In this document: positions 1-7,165 of the stretch, piece by piece
How positions within the stretch are numbered: the first letter of the stretch is position 1
How the letters are laid out: each line of letters opens with the position of its first letter
NCBI GenBank assembly: GCA_964503145.1
Contig: CAZCYV010000016.1
Location: forward strand, 1 to 64,000
Reading direction: 5' to 3'
DNA from: RBG-16-57-11 sp964503145
GTDB taxonomy: Bacteria; Chloroflexota; Anaerolineae; Anaerolineales; UBA4823
DNA length: 64,000 bases
The notes under the pieces: generated by a model
The model's input: only the letters and a program-made list of their open reading frames with translations
Database searches by the model: none
Told to the model about the DNA's origin: nothing
Position numbers and translations under genes: made by a program

Positions 1-224
1 CTTGCGTGTCCTTCTTCCTCGCTTCCTACTTCACTCTTCAGTTGTTAAGGTGCTGCCACTTTACTCCCGCCGCTCAGAGACCAAACGCCGATGTCCCATT
101 TCCTGACATCGGCTCGTCAGACCGACAAACTACAAGTTCTGGTCTCTGACGCACAGGCGTCTTTGAAGTTGTCAGCGATCTGCCCTTTTAGAGCGAGACC
201 TGGTTTGTTTAAAGTGCGTTACAT
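1..224 (-). other. Structured leader RNA, probably of an rRNA operon left of the window
   Basis: Downstream (leftward) of a consensus promoter lies about 220 nt without a credible gene. On the minus strand it forms hairpins: GCCGATGTC pairs with GACATCGGC across a short loop, nested inside a longer pairing of TCAGAGACCA with TGGTCTCTGA. A third small hairpin is GACGC-CTGT-GCGTC. Near the window edge comes AACAACTGAAGAGTGA, which resembles sequences seen just ahead of bacterial rRNA genes. A very strong promoter plus an untranslated, heavily paired leader fits a 16S rRNA leader. The rRNA itself is not visible, so this is inference. Confidence 0.5.
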
Positions 225-252
225 ATTATACGCGAGTTGACCGCTCTGTCAA
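225..252 (-). promoter_or_regulatory. Consensus sigma-70 promoter (TTGACA-16-TATAAT)
   Basis: On the minus strand TTGACA (252-247) is followed by a 16-nt spacer and TATAAT (230-225). Both hexamers match the housekeeping sigma consensus exactly, the best promoter in the window. It points out of the window to the left, into the structured leader, as expected for a stable-RNA operon. Confidence 0.75.
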
Positions 253-339
253 GGGCCGCGCCGACCAATTTCGGCGATTTTGGCAGATGATTTGCTGATC
301 CTACTGGAGTGGATGCCCGGCGCCCCAATCCCATGCCCC

Positions 340-729
340 TCAGGGCAGCAAGGGTTTCCTTCCAGCATATCCAGCGTCGGTCTCATGCCAGAACCGGATG
401 TCTTCTTCGCCATATTTCCAGCACAAGTAAATCTCGCGATCCTCACGCAGGGCAGGAAAATCCACCAGACCGATGTTGATGTCTTTGAGCAAAGCCCCGG
501 TCGCCAGGATCGCCCGCACCGCCTGATCCAACCGATCAAATTCTTGAACCACCTGGCTGGCTGCTTGGTTGCCGCCATTACCAGCGGCTTTCGCAACCAC
601 CGGCCAGACCTGCGGCTCCCGGCTCAAGATCGACTTGCGAATCTCCAATATCTCGGCAACCAGTGGGCGGATGATTTCCAGGACTGCTCGCGCTTGCTCC
701 AGCGTGAAATAGCGCCCCGCCTCACTCAC
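340..729 (-). CDS. DUF2203 family protein
   Basis: Protein of about 129 residues that matches the DUF2203 pattern. An N-terminal YFTLEQARAVL helix is followed by the C-terminal block GLVDFPALREDREIYLCW and then RFWHETDAGYAGR, all typical of the family. Its biochemical role is not established. I chose the GTG start at 729, which overlaps the stop of the upstream small gene (GTGAGTGA) and follows an AAGGAAAG ribosome site. A longer ATG start at 774 would add a lysine/arginine-rich tail lying inside the upstream gene. It is the last gene of this leftward group. Confidence 0.8.
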   Translation of the reverse strand: MSEAGRYFTLEQARAVLEIIRPLVAEILEIRKSILSREPQVWPVVAKAAGNGGNQAASQVVQEFDRLDQAVRAILATGALLKDINIGLVDFPALREDREIYLCWKYGEEDIRFWHETDAGYAGRKPLLP

Positions 730-940
730 CTTTGCTTTCCTTTTCTTCCTTGGCTTTCTTGCTGCCGATTTCAACTAGCTGAATTTGCACCTGGTAGCGC
801 TTTCCGCCGATCTCGACCTTTTGGTTGGCGTAATATCCCAGCGAACCGGTACTGAACTGCTTAGGCATGACCGGCAGCGTCGTCAGCATTTGCCCATTGT
901 CGGACTTGATCTCTGCAACCAAGAAATTAGGCGTGTCCAT
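722..940 (-). CDS. Small protein of unknown function
   Basis: A 72-residue protein starting MDTPNFLVAEIKSDNG and ending in a charged lysine/glutamate tail (KKAKEEKESKGE). The ATG at 940 follows a clear GGAGG ribosome site, which fixes the start. The middle (QKVEIGGKRYQVQIQLVEIG) looks like beta strands. No family is recognised. It is translationally coupled to the DUF2203 gene by an 8-nt overlap. A TATAAT at 1068-1063 could be its promoter, giving a leader of about 115 nt. Confidence 0.6.
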   Translation of the reverse strand: MDTPNFLVAEIKSDNGQMLTTLPVMPKQFSTGSLGYYANQKVEIGGKRYQVQIQLVEIGSKKAKEEKESKGE

Positions 941-1011
941 CGTTCTCCTCCATGCAGGATGTCCATCTGGCAAATGAACAGCCAACGCCCAGCGGGTGAG
1001 GCACAGCCAAG

Positions 1012-1244
1012 TTATGGACAACCCTGGCGGTTGTTTGGGATTTGGGTGAATTCATACGGCCTATTATAGACGGAAAAGTAGGCAACGTTTTCCAGGAATT
1101 CATATTCTCCGCCGAAGTAGTGATTGAAGATGAGCCGAAAGACCGCAGGGCATCTTGCGGCTTGATCTCTTCGATGTTGTAGGCCAGCAAAGCCAACACC
1201 GGATACGCCGCAAAGAGAAATGGATGAAAATTCCGATCTTGCAT
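1012..1244 (-). pseudogene. Frameshifted remnant of a membrane protein gene
   Basis: Directly after the methyltransferase stop, a reading frame opens with MQDRNFHPFLFAAYPVLA and continues LLAYNIEEIKPQDALR. This is the N-terminal signature of large membrane-anchored sulfatase-like or glycosyltransferase-like proteins common in Chloroflexota. After ALR (about position 1140) the expected membrane helices do not follow. A different frame (1140-1012) then reads as plausible protein, including FGGEYEFLENVAYFSVY and NRPYEFTQIPNN, before a stop. I read this as a decayed gene with an internal deletion and frameshift. A short genuine protein is possible but less likely. Confidence 0.45.
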
Positions 1245-1263
1245 GAGTAAGGTTGTCGGCGGG

Positions 1264-2646
1264 CTATTTTCGTTCCATCAGGTAGAGACACCGCTCAGAG
1301 TCGGGGAGCTTTTGCATATCCCGCACCACGAAGTATTCCGAGAAGGCCTGCTCGAAGCCCTGGGGGTGATAATCAGGAAAGATATCCTGACGAGTGGCCA
1401 GCAAACGTTGTACCTGACTATCGGACTTGGGGACGAACTCGATCACCAGCCAATGACCAGCCTGGTGAAAGAACTCTGCGACGCGCGCCAACGGCACGTT
1501 ATTGGAGATTGCTAAATGGTGGATCAACGCCAACGCCAGCACAGCCTCCGCCGGACCGCGCTCCAACAGGCTCATGCGCTCCTGGTTATGCCAGCCAATC
1601 GCCGGGCTGGGGTTGGTCAGATCGGCGATCAAGGGGAGCAGATATGTCTCCTTCTCAGCCACACACTGGCGATAATTGATCTCGACCGCGGCAGGATCGA
1701 TATCGAAGGCGATGGTTGGGATTTTCATGCCGCTGGCGATGCGGCTGAAACGGCCGGTGTTTGCCCCCAAATCCCAGACAGTACGGGGACGGATCTGCTC
1801 CAGATAAGCGGCGATCAGGTCTCGCTTGGCATCGAGCCCGGCCGGAGAATAATTATGGATTTCGTAGTAGGCGCCCCATTCACTGCCCTTCGGCGACCAC
1901 TGCAGCGATCTGATCCCCGACTCGAGGCTGTCGATCAAGCCCAGCAGAGCGGTCTTCGACATCTTGCCGCTCGGAGCGACCGGTTTATCGGCGTAGCGGC
2001 GCTGGCTGGCGGCATGCAGGTGAAGGTGCATTAACAAGGGGAGCTTGAAGCGGCTCGAGAAGGGCAGCAATTTCACTGCCAGATCCAGCGGCGCGCCATC
2101 GATGTAGATGCGCATGAGCTGTCCGAGGCGCACATCCACATAGGCCATCAGGCTGAGCGGGGCCAGGAAATGCTGGCAGAACTGGCGATAAGCCACCCAC
2201 GGTTGGCCGGGCTGATAAATCTCAAAGGAAAGCGAATCGACGAGCACTGCCCGGCCCTGATGAAACTGGATATTGTAGGCGCTGCTGTCCTTGAGCGACA
2301 TGCCGCGCTCCAAAGCCAGCTTCTGGATCGTCAGCGTGGTCAGCGCAGCGTCCTTCAACTGGCTGAAGCACCACTCATAGGGGTATGAAATAAACCCTAT
2401 TCGCTCAGGGCGTAACACTCGATAGGCCAGATCGGGACGCGCCGGGGCCTGGTCGACTTCCTGATGCGGGATGATCAACTTGCGCCGCGCCAGATCGTCA
2501 TAAAGCCCCGATTGAATCAGATGATCGTAGTGTTCCTGATAGACCCGGTTGACCTGCCGATAGAGCACCCCCTGCGCCTGAAAGAGAAAGCCGCTCGGAT
2601 CACGAAAGGACCCGCCAACGATCTGCGGCGAAGGGGGGAAACTCAT
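1264..2646 (-). CDS. SAM-dependent methyltransferase with long N-terminal domain
   Basis: A 460-residue protein. The C-terminal half carries a class I methyltransferase fold: TVWDLGANTGRFSR at about residues 289-301 is the SAM-binding glycine-rich loop, followed by the acidic strand end TIAFDID. The N-terminal 230 residues contain IGFISYPYEWCFSQLKDAALTTL and LVDSLSFE, which recur in this methyltransferase family (sometimes labelled NoeA-like). The substrate is unknown. Its ATG overlaps the stop of the small membrane gene upstream (ATGA), so the two are coupled. Association with envelope or glycan modification is inferred from its neighbours. Confidence 0.75.
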   Translation of the reverse strand: MSFPPSPQIVGGSFRDPSGFLFQAQGVLYRQVNRVYQEHYDHLIQSGLYDDLARRKLIIPHQEVDQAPARPDLAYRVLRPERIGFISYPYEWCFSQLKDAALTTLTIQKLALERGMSLKDSSAYNIQFHQGRAVLVDSLSFEIYQPGQPWVAYRQFCQHFLAPLSLMAYVDVRLGQLMRIYIDGAPLDLAVKLLPFSSRFKLPLLMHLHLHAASQRRYADKPVAPSGKMSKTALLGLIDSLESGIRSLQWSPKGSEWGAYYEIHNYSPAGLDAKRDLIAAYLEQIRPRTVWDLGANTGRFSRIASGMKIPTIAFDIDPAAVEINYRQCVAEKETYLLPLIADLTNPSPAIGWHNQERMSLLERGPAEAVLALALIHHLAISNNVPLARVAEFFHQAGHWLVIEFVPKSDSQVQRLLATRQDIFPDYHPQGFEQAFSEYFVVRDMQKLPDSERCLYLMERK

Positions 2647-2897
2647 TTGCCTTCCTCGTCATCTTCTCCTGCGTCGATGGAAGCATCTTGATCTCCTGGC
2701 GAGGGGCGCTTAAAAAAGCCCACAATCTTGCGCCAGAAGTTTTTCATGAACAGCAGACTGGCCAACAGTGTCGCCAGCAGGATTTGCAGGATAAAACTAC
2801 CCGATCCGGGATCCAGATAGGCAAGATCTTTATTCAAGGCGCCAATGAAAACAATCCATCCGCGGTAGCTGGCAGTGAAAGAGGCAAATATCTGCAT
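2643..2897 (-). CDS. Small membrane protein with AYLDPGSGS motif
   Basis: An 84-residue protein with an N-terminal hydrophobic stretch, the motif LAYLDPGSGSFILQILLA leading into a transmembrane helix, then FWRKIVGFFKR and an acidic tail. Short proteins with a [VL]DPG[ST]GS-then-helix arrangement are common uncharacterised partners of envelope sulfatase and methyltransferase genes. The ATG at 2897 follows AAGGAAAT. It overlaps the methyltransferase start by 4 nt and heads the operon. Function unknown. Confidence 0.7.
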   Translation of the reverse strand: MQIFASFTASYRGWIVFIGALNKDLAYLDPGSGSFILQILLATLLASLLFMKNFWRKIVGFFKRPSPGDQDASIDAGEDDEEGK

Positions 2898-2927
2898 GAG
2901 TTATTTCCTTAGTCATTTCCTTAATCC

Positions 2928-2957
2928 ATAATACCCTGTTGTAGACCGTCAACTCAA
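2928..2957 (-). promoter_or_regulatory. Promoter for the small membrane protein/methyltransferase operon
   Basis: Minus strand: TTGAGT (2957-2952), 18-nt spacer, TATTAT (2933-2928), about 30 nt upstream of the first start codon. A second TATAAT-like box lies further upstream, around 2961-2966. Confidence 0.5.
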
Positions 2958-2990
2958 CGAATTATACAACAAGATCATTGGGGAAAGTCA

Positions 2991-3022
2991 CGAGCCGCCA
3001 ACTGATGGCAGTTAACGGCTCG
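2991..3022. repeat. Inverted repeat (strong hairpin)
   Basis: CGAGCCG (2991-2997) pairs with CGGCTCG (3016-3022), with an inner AACTG-ATGG-CAGTT stem. There is no T-run on either side, so it is not a classical terminator. It sits between the tRNA terminator and the promoter of the leftward operon. Confidence 0.5.
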
Positions 3023-3113
3023 AATATGGTACCCCTAAGCGGAGCCACCTCAATTCCTTTGTCCCCTCGTGAATCGAATACAATTTTTCCCTGTTTTCGT
3101 ACCGAATCGACAA

Positions 3114-3150
3114 CAAAAACCGCTCTACCTCTTCAGTAGAACGGTTTTTG
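3114..3150 (-). terminator. Rho-independent terminator after tRNA-Glu
   Basis: About 15-bp stem: on the minus strand CAAAAACCGTTCTAC pairs with GTAGAGCGGTTTTTG (one G-U pair), giving a T-rich 3' side. It lies 9 nt beyond the tRNA 3' end. Confidence 0.75.
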
Positions 3151-3158
3151 TGAGCTTG

Positions 3159-3231
3159 TGCCCCCAGAGAGATTCGAACTCTCGTTTTAGCCTTGAAAGG
3201 GCTGCGTCCTGGTCCCCTAGACGATGGGGGC
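3159..3231 (-). tRNA. tRNA-Glu (anticodon TTC)
   Basis: A 73-nt cloverleaf on the minus strand. The acceptor stem GCCCCCA pairs with TGGGGGC, the discriminator base is A, the T-loop reads GAGAGTTCGAATCTCTC, and the anticodon loop CTTTCAA sits between AGCC and GGCT, giving anticodon TTC. CCA is not encoded. The outer pair of the anticodon stem is a C-A mismatch. It lies 40 bp downstream of the jag stop and may be co-transcribed with that operon. Confidence 0.9.
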
Positions 3232-3271
3232 GAGCGACGGGATTTTACCACCGCATATCAAGCAGGTCAAG

Positions 3272-4081
3272 CTACTTGGGTATGATGGTCACTTTACGCC
3301 GTGGGTCTTCGCCAATGCTCTCGGTGGTCACATCGGGATGATTGCGCAGTTCCATGTGCACCAGCCGGCGCTCGTTGGCCGGCATCGGCTCCAACACCTG
3401 GCGGCGGCCGGTTCGCACGGCCTGCTCCGCCATGCGCCGGGCGAGCTGGCGGATTTGCTGAGCGCGGCGGGCGCGGTAGCCCTCAACATCCACCACCAAC
3501 GGCACAGATTTACCAACCTCTTTGCTGACGATCAAACTGGCAATATATTGCAGTGCGTTGAGCGTTTCGGCCTTGGGGCCAATCAAGATACTCAAGTCGT
3601 CGCCGCGCACGTCCACCTGCACCGGCGCTCGATCTTTGTCATCCTCCGCTTCGCCGCGGCGGACCGTCACGCGGGCGCGCACATTCATCCGCTCCAACAG
3701 TTCTTCCACCGTTTCGCGAGCCACATGAAGGATGATTTCTTCCTCCTTGCTCGGCGCAGGGGGTTCCGGCGCGGGTAGCGCTTCAGGGGGAGTGGACTCC
3801 GCCGCTGCAGGCTCAACAGGCGCCGGCTCAGCCTCCGCCAAATCGGGGGCTGGCAGCGGCGGCTCCTGGACCGAAGGGACAACTGTGCCCTGGTCAGGGG
3901 TCTTGATCGTCAGTCGAACACGCGCCTGACGAAATCCAAGCCCGAAGAGGCCCTTGCTGCCGGTATCCAACACCTCCACCTCCACAGCGTCTTCGCTCAG
4001 GCCCAGATCTGCTAACCCTTTAGCCACAGCCTCCTCGACGCTGGGCGCGATCACTTCTAAGCTGGCGCGATTTTCGTTCAT
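3272..4081 (-). CDS. jag: Jag/KhpB RNA-binding protein (KH and R3H domains)
   Basis: A 269-residue cytosolic RNA-binding protein encoded next to yidC, as in most bacteria. Domains in order: N-terminal Jag_N domain (residues 1-55, with GSKGLFGLGFRQARV), a Pro/Glu/Ala-rich linker, a KH domain containing DLSILIGPKAETLNALQYI, and a C-terminal R3H domain with NERRLVHMELRNHPDVTTES. I chose the ATG at 4081, preceded by AGGAAGG. A TTG at 4102 that overlaps the yidC stop is the alternative. The family is linked to cell-elongation control and small-RNA binding. Confidence 0.92.
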   Translation of the reverse strand: MNENRASLEVIAPSVEEAVAKGLADLGLSEDAVEVEVLDTGSKGLFGLGFRQARVRLTIKTPDQGTVVPSVQEPPLPAPDLAEAEPAPVEPAAAESTPPEALPAPEPPAPSKEEEIILHVARETVEELLERMNVRARVTVRRGEAEDDKDRAPVQVDVRGDDLSILIGPKAETLNALQYIASLIVSKEVGKSVPLVVDVEGYRARRAQQIRQLARRMAEQAVRTGRRQVLEPMPANERRLVHMELRNHPDVTTESIGEDPRRKVTIIPK

Positions 4082-4098
4082 CGATGCCTTCCTGTCGG

Positions 4099-4896
4099 TC
4101 AACCTTTACTTTTTGACTCGCGTGGCCCGCTGCGCTTCAAGCCTGCAGGCAATAGATTGGCCCAATTCAGTTTGCCCATCAAGGCGTACTGAGCAATGGT
4201 CACCAGGTTACTGGCGACAAAGTACAGTGCCAGGCCAGAAGCAAACGTCAGCGCCAGATAACCCATGAACAGCGGCATGTACAGGTTCATCGCCTGCGCC
4301 ATCTGCGCTCCTTGCTCTCCAGGTTGAGAGACCGGCGTCATCAGCTTGGATTGCATGTAGGTGGTGACCAGCACCAGAACCGCCAGGACGGGGATGCCAA
4401 AGCCCAGACCGAAAAGGTGCAACCGCTCGGGCTGCCCCAGGTTCATCCACAAGAAGTTTTGATTCACCGGAAGAAGTTTCGAGACATTGGTGAATGAGTA
4501 GAGATTTGAATAAAGCGCTTCCATGGGGATCGGCGCGGCAGCCAGGGCGCGCATGATGGACTGGTAAAGCCCGATAATGATGGGGAACTGGATCAGCGTC
4601 GGTAAACACGAGCTGAAAGGGTTGATCCCCATCTCTTGATAAAGCTTCATCTGCTCTTGCTGAAGCTGTTGCTTATTGTCTTTATATTTCTTCTGCAGCG
4701 CCTGCCACTCTTTGGATTGCTGAAACTCCTGCATCTTAGCGGTGCTCTTCAATTGCTGAACCGTCAGAGGATGGGTGATCAGGCGCACTAGAATGGTGAA
4801 GACGATGATCGCCACCCCAAAGTTCCCCAACAGGCCATAGATCCACAGCAAAGTGTTCAGCATAGGATCCATGATTAACAAATTCCAGATGTTCAT
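4099..4896 (-). CDS. yidC: YidC/Oxa1 membrane protein insertase
   Basis: A 265-residue inner-membrane insertase that acts with or without Sec. It is the short form without the large periplasmic domain. The first conserved helix carries FTILVRLITHPLTVQQ, with the functional Arg of the hydrophilic groove, followed by a charged coiled-coil hairpin (KMQEFQQSKEWQALQKKYKD) and the FSSCLPTLIQFPIIIGLY helix. Later helices include MPLFMGYLALTFASGLALYF. It lies between the PQQ lipoprotein and jag, with 34- and 17-nt gaps. Confidence 0.95.
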   Translation of the reverse strand: MNIWNLLIMDPMLNTLLWIYGLLGNFGVAIIVFTILVRLITHPLTVQQLKSTAKMQEFQQSKEWQALQKKYKDNKQQLQQEQMKLYQEMGINPFSSCLPTLIQFPIIIGLYQSIMRALAAAPIPMEALYSNLYSFTNVSKLLPVNQNFLWMNLGQPERLHLFGLGFGIPVLAVLVLVTTYMQSKLMTPVSQPGEQGAQMAQAMNLYMPLFMGYLALTFASGLALYFVASNLVTIAQYALMGKLNWANLLPAGLKRSGPRESKSKG

Positions 4897-4930
4897 ACCA
4901 GACTACTCCAGCTCAATTATCCGAACCCGG

Positions 4931-6046
4931 TTACTTCTTCTCAGGCAGGTAAGACCATTGGGTTATTCCCTCGGAGTTTACCGCTAATAACAGCGCGCTC
5001 TCCAACCCCGAGGGCGCGACCAGGATCTTGTCTTCCGCCACGACCAACCCCGCCAGGATCTGGCCGCCGATCTGCACCGGCGAGGCGACAGCCGGCTCGC
5101 CCTGAGCCAGCTTGAGGATGTACAGCAGACCAGCCTTGGTGCCTACATAGAGTCGCTCTCCCAGGATCGCCGGCGCGCCAATGATGGCGCGATTGGCATC
5201 GGTGCTTAGTTGGCGACTCCACAAGACTTTGCCATCTGTGGCATCCAGTGCGTAGATGAAACCTTCATTATCTCCGAAATATAACACATTATCTTTCAGC
5301 AGGGGCGTCGCCCATACCCAGCCCCGGGTGGGCGTTGACCACAAAGTCTTCCCACTGGCTGAATCGACGGCCACCATCCTGGAGCTTCTTTCGGGGTTTT
5401 CGGTTCGGGAGCCAAACGCGCCAATGTAAAGCACGCCCTCGGCGCTCAACGCCGGCTGCGCCACAAGTTGCCCGCCCAGATCCTCCGTCTTCCAGATCAG
5501 TTGGCCGCTTTTTGGATCCAATGCGTAAATATAGTGATCCATTGAGGCCACATAGACCGCCTTCCCGTCGCTGACCGGAGCGCCCCAGATGGCATGGCCG
5601 GTGGCATACTTCCAGCGCAGGCTGCCATTCAAACCGATCGCATATAGATAGCTATCTGCCGAACCAACGAAGACCTGGTCGCCCAAAACCAACGCTTTGC
5701 CGATATAACGGTCTTTGGCTTCGGTAAACGTCCAGTTGATCTGCGCGCCACCAGGCACGATGCTATAAAAGACGTGATCATAGCTGCCGATCAAGAGCTG
5801 GTTGTCTTCACTCAACACAACAGGCGCATAGTAGGTGGTTTTGTTGTTGGCCTCCGCGGGGAAGCGCCATCTTTCGATCCCATCTGCCAGGCTAACCTGA
5901 TAAATATGGGTAGCGTAAGACAGATAGACCGAATCGCCAGCCACAGTCACCCCCGGCCAGCTTTCCGATACCGCCCCCGAGCAAGCGGTCAAAAAGGCGC
6001 TCAGGAGCACCAGGGTAAAGAGAATTGCGATGCGTGATTTTTTCAT
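4931..6046 (-). CDS. PQQ-type beta-propeller lipoprotein (BamB-like)
   Basis: A 371-residue exported lipoprotein. The signal peptide MKKSRIAILFTLVLLSAFLTAC ends in the lipobox LTAC. The rest is repeated propeller blades with the pattern YALD...G...W, for example YIYALDPKSGQLIWK and FIYALDATDGKVLWS. Such propellers are scaffolds, as in BamB, and PQQ catalysis is not implied. It is inserted between yidD and yidC with gaps of 6 and 34 nt, so it is almost certainly co-transcribed. A role in membrane-protein insertion or surface assembly is inferred from that position only. Confidence 0.85.
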   Translation of the reverse strand: MKKSRIAILFTLVLLSAFLTACSGAVSESWPGVTVAGDSVYLSYATHIYQVSLADGIERWRFPAEANNKTTYYAPVVLSEDNQLLIGSYDHVFYSIVPGGAQINWTFTEAKDRYIGKALVLGDQVFVGSADSYLYAIGLNGSLRWKYATGHAIWGAPVSDGKAVYVASMDHYIYALDPKSGQLIWKTEDLGGQLVAQPALSAEGVLYIGAFGSRTENPERSSRMVAVDSASGKTLWSTPTRGWVWATPLLKDNVLYFGDNEGFIYALDATDGKVLWSRQLSTDANRAIIGAPAILGERLYVGTKAGLLYILKLAQGEPAVASPVQIGGQILAGLVVAEDKILVAPSGLESALLLAVNSEGITQWSYLPEKK

Positions 6047-6052
6047 AAGCTC

Positions 6053-6349
6053 TCAGGGCACCGGGTCATAGCCTCCCCGGTTGAATGGATTGCAACGCAA
6101 AACCCGCCAGATCGCCATCAGACCGCCTTTGAGCGCACCGTATTTGTAAATCGCCTGGTAGCCATAGTGTGAGCAAGTCGGGTAAAACCGACAGGTATCC
6201 GCGGGCAGGGCGCGCGAAAAAGTCGCCTGATACAGGCGTATCAAGGCGAGCAAGATGAGGCGGGGGATATTTTGGAGGCGCAAGGGCATATCCCGCAAGC
6301 GCGGTTCGGGAACGAACTCTTCATCCGGATGGTGGGCCGTTGAGGTCAT
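6053..6349 (-). CDS. yidD: Membrane protein insertion efficiency factor YidD
   Basis: A 98-residue member of the YidD family (about 70-100 residues), a membrane-associated protein that aids YidC-dependent insertion. It shows the diagnostic block CRFYPTCSHYGYQAI with the conserved cysteines, then GLMAIWRVLRCNPFNRGGYDPVP. It overlaps rnpA by 29 nt in another frame, a common arrangement. An internal Met at 6289 could give a shorter form lacking the N-terminal extension. Confidence 0.95.
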   Translation of the reverse strand: MTSTAHHPDEEFVPEPRLRDMPLRLQNIPRLILLALIRLYQATFSRALPADTCRFYPTCSHYGYQAIYKYGALKGGLMAIWRVLRCNPFNRGGYDPVP

Positions 6350-6689
6350 GCGCTTCTTGTAAAAGCCTGGCGCGACGCAGCAGATCTGCCAGGGCGGTCA
6401 CGGTTTGCTGAAAGGTGGCATCCACCATGGCGCGGCGAGCGATCAGCACGGCGTCCCAACCGGGTTTCATCTGCGGCAGGAACTGCTGAACGGCGTGGCG
6501 CAGCAAGCGTTTGGCGCGGTTGCGTTGCACGGCGCCGCCCACCGCCCGCCCGGCTGCCACCCCAAAGCGGATATTCCCGCCCGGCTGGGGAGCGATGATC
6601 AACACGATCAGCGGGTGGGCGTAAGATTTTCCAGTTCGCCGCACCCGCTCGAAATCGGTGGATCTGGTCAGACGGAACCTGCGGTTCAC
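6321..6689 (-). CDS. rnpA: Ribonuclease P protein component
   Basis: A 122-residue basic protein that assists the RNase P RNA in removing tRNA 5' leaders. The family signature GVAAGRAVGGAVQRNRAKRL, in which the RNR helix binds RNA, is intact, and the N-terminus RFRLTRSTDFERVRRTGKS is typical. The start is GTG at 6689 after a weak GGCGGAAGA site. A short palindrome (CCGCCC-T-GGGCGG, 6694-6706) lies immediately upstream and may modulate its expression relative to rpmH. Confidence 0.95.
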   Translation of the reverse strand: MNRRFRLTRSTDFERVRRTGKSYAHPLIVLIIAPQPGGNIRFGVAAGRAVGGAVQRNRAKRLLRHAVQQFLPQMKPGWDAVLIARRAMVDATFQQTVTALADLLRRARLLQEAHDLNGPPSG

Positions 6690-6775
6690 TCTTCCGCCCT
6701 GGGCGGTCTTTCATAGGCTTACTCGTGTCGCCCAATTCTTTCTACCATAAGACCAGGCTGGGGATTTCGGCGCGC

Positions 6776-6952
6776 CTAGCTCTTCCAGTTGATCTTCTTG
6801 ACGTGCTGGTTCATGCTCACCGTCAGCCGATGCCGACCCTTGGCGCGGCGGCTTTTGAGCACCTTCCGCCCATCGGCTGTGGACATACGCGCACGAAAGC
6901 CATGGACGCGCAGACGACGACGGATTTTCGGTTGATACGTACGCTTGGTCAT
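6776..6952 (-). CDS. rpmH: 50S ribosomal protein L34
   Basis: A 58-residue ribosomal protein. MTKRTYQPKIRRRLRVHGFR followed by the conserved RMSTADGRKVL and RRAKGRHRL identifies L34. The family is usually 44-46 residues, so the C-terminal VSMNQHVKKINWKS is an extension. The ATG at 6952 was chosen because the L34 N-terminus begins there. It leads the rpmH-rnpA-yidD-yidC-jag operon. dnaA, often upstream in other bacteria, is not present here. Confidence 0.95.
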   Translation of the reverse strand: MTKRTYQPKIRRRLRVHGFRARMSTADGRKVLKSRRAKGRHRLTVSMNQHVKKINWKS

Positions 6953-7047
6953 TTCTCTTGCTACCTCACACAAAATAAGATCAAGGCATCTCGGCCAGAA
7001 ACCCTGGCGATATTTGCCCACTCAGCGATGTGTATAGACGAAAAAGG

Positions 7048-7076
7048 ATTATACCTTAAGCTTCATTTTCTGGCAA
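7048..7076 (-). promoter_or_regulatory. Promoter of the rpmH operon
   Basis: Minus strand: TTGCCA (7076-7071), 17-nt spacer, TATAAT (7053-7048). About 95 nt of leader precede rpmH. Confidence 0.7.
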
Positions 7077-7109
7077 AGGTGCGGCGAGCCAAAATTGCAC
7101 GCCGCACCT
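7077..7109 (-). terminator. Perfect inverted repeat, probable folD terminator
   Basis: AGGTGCGGCG (7077-7086) is the exact reverse complement of CGCCGCACCT (7100-7109), making a 10-bp GC-rich stem. It lies 57 bp past the folD stop and abuts the -35 of the rpmH promoter. The T-run on the minus strand is weak; on the plus strand the stem is followed by a T-rich tract. Confidence 0.5.
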
Positions 7110-7165
7110 GAGCAAATCTTAATTTTTTTACCGCGCCGTCAGATCGGGAGCGCTGTGCAGGCGGC

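Noticed and set aside
1100..1291. Open frame on the minus strand spanning the end of the methyltransferase
   Set aside because: Basic, low-complexity translation overlapping the methyltransferase stop, without a ribosome site; the frame with HPFLFAAYP is the better reading.
2991..3022. Terminator interpretation of the CGAGCCG/CGGCTCG hairpin
   Set aside because: No T-run on either strand, so it was listed only as an inverted repeat.
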